This document shows, piece after piece, positions 63,993 through 64,000 of a stretch of 64,000 bases of DNA. Positions within the stretch are counted from its first letter, which is position 1. Each line of letters opens with the position of its first letter. Origin of the DNA: Streptomyces cyaneochromogenes (GTDB lineage: Bacteria; Actinomycetota; Actinomycetes; Streptomycetales; Streptomycetaceae); assembly GCF_003963535.1 (NCBI RefSeq), contig NZ_CP034539.1:10044001-10108000 (forward strand), given 5' to 3'. The position numbers were made by a program, and so were the translations under genes. The notes under the pieces are model-generated. The model saw only the letters and a list, made by a program, of their open reading frames with translations, was not told the DNA's origin and did no database searches.

Positions 63993-64000
63993 ATGCGACA
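63993..64000 (+). CDS. probable start of a downstream gene (cut by window edge)
   Basis: GAAAGG at about 63979-63984 is followed after 8 bases by ATG CGA CA at the window end. In many Streptomyces a diacylglycerol-kinase-like gene follows the ADPS-like gene, but only two codons are visible here, so the identity is unknown. Confidence 0.3.

Overview
The window is high-GC actinobacterial DNA, almost certainly from a Streptomyces chromosome. Third codon positions are strongly G/C. It carries a conservon (cvnABCD with two P450 genes), mega-sized modular PKS/NRPS genes and many GTG starts. No rRNA, tRNA, CRISPR array or insertion sequence was seen. The two window edges cut one gene at the left (its last 110 codons) and, probably, one at the right (start codon only).

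Region 1 (1-14026) is biosynthetic cluster A. A single 4,157-residue synthase has the order FAAL-ACP-KS-AT-KR-ACP-C-A-PCP-C-AAR. The AAR is a C-terminal domain resembling the cyanobacterial long-chain acyl-ACP reductase. It would activate a fatty acid, extend it by one malonyl unit to a beta-hydroxyacyl chain, add an amino acid, and probably release the product reductively. A luciferase-like flavin oxidoreductase gene converges on it.

Region 2 (14103-28771) is ordinary accessory and housekeeping chromosome: a metallophosphoesterase, an MHYT membrane protein, an arginase-fold protein, an ArsB/SLC13-type permease, a universal stress protein, a DUF899 protein, a transglutaminase-like protein, a coiled-coil protein, two MFS transporters flanking a frameshifted gene remnant, a dienelactone hydrolase, a YciO/Sua5-like protein and a PucR-type regulator.

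Region 3 (28924-34966) is a conservon transcribed leftwards: histidine kinase-like CvnA, roadblock CvnB, DUF742 CvnC, GTPase CvnD, then a P450 lacking the ExxR motif (CYP157-like) and a canonical P450 (CYP154-like), all with overlapping starts and stops. A divergent 78-residue gene follows, with a clear terminator.

Region 4 (35322-55447) is biosynthetic cluster B, all rightward: a stand-alone FAAL; a bimodular PKS (ACP-KS-AT-DH-KR-ACP-KS-AT-DH-KR-ACP-C-FkbH) broken by a frameshift at about 44153; an ACP-thioester reductase with an unusual C-terminal domain; and two alpha/beta hydrolases. A strong terminator closes it. The FkbH domain suggests that a glyceryl unit from 1,3-bisphosphoglycerate is loaded on the next protein's ACP, esterified with the polyketide acyl chain by the C domain, and reduced off. 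This is inference from architecture.

Region 5 (55528-64000) holds an ArsR/SRPBCC pair with an AT-rich operator-like promoter, a lipoprotein, a mycothiol-dependent-isomerase-like protein, an F420/NADP oxidoreductase-like protein, a methyltransferase, and a glycerolipid-related set: TetR regulator, glycerol-3-phosphate dehydrogenase and an alkyl-DHAP synthase-like flavoprotein.

The most unusual points are the AAR-type reductase fused to a PKS-NRPS, the C-FkbH terminus paired with an ACP-reductase, and two unlike FAAL-initiated, reductively released assembly lines within 55 kb.
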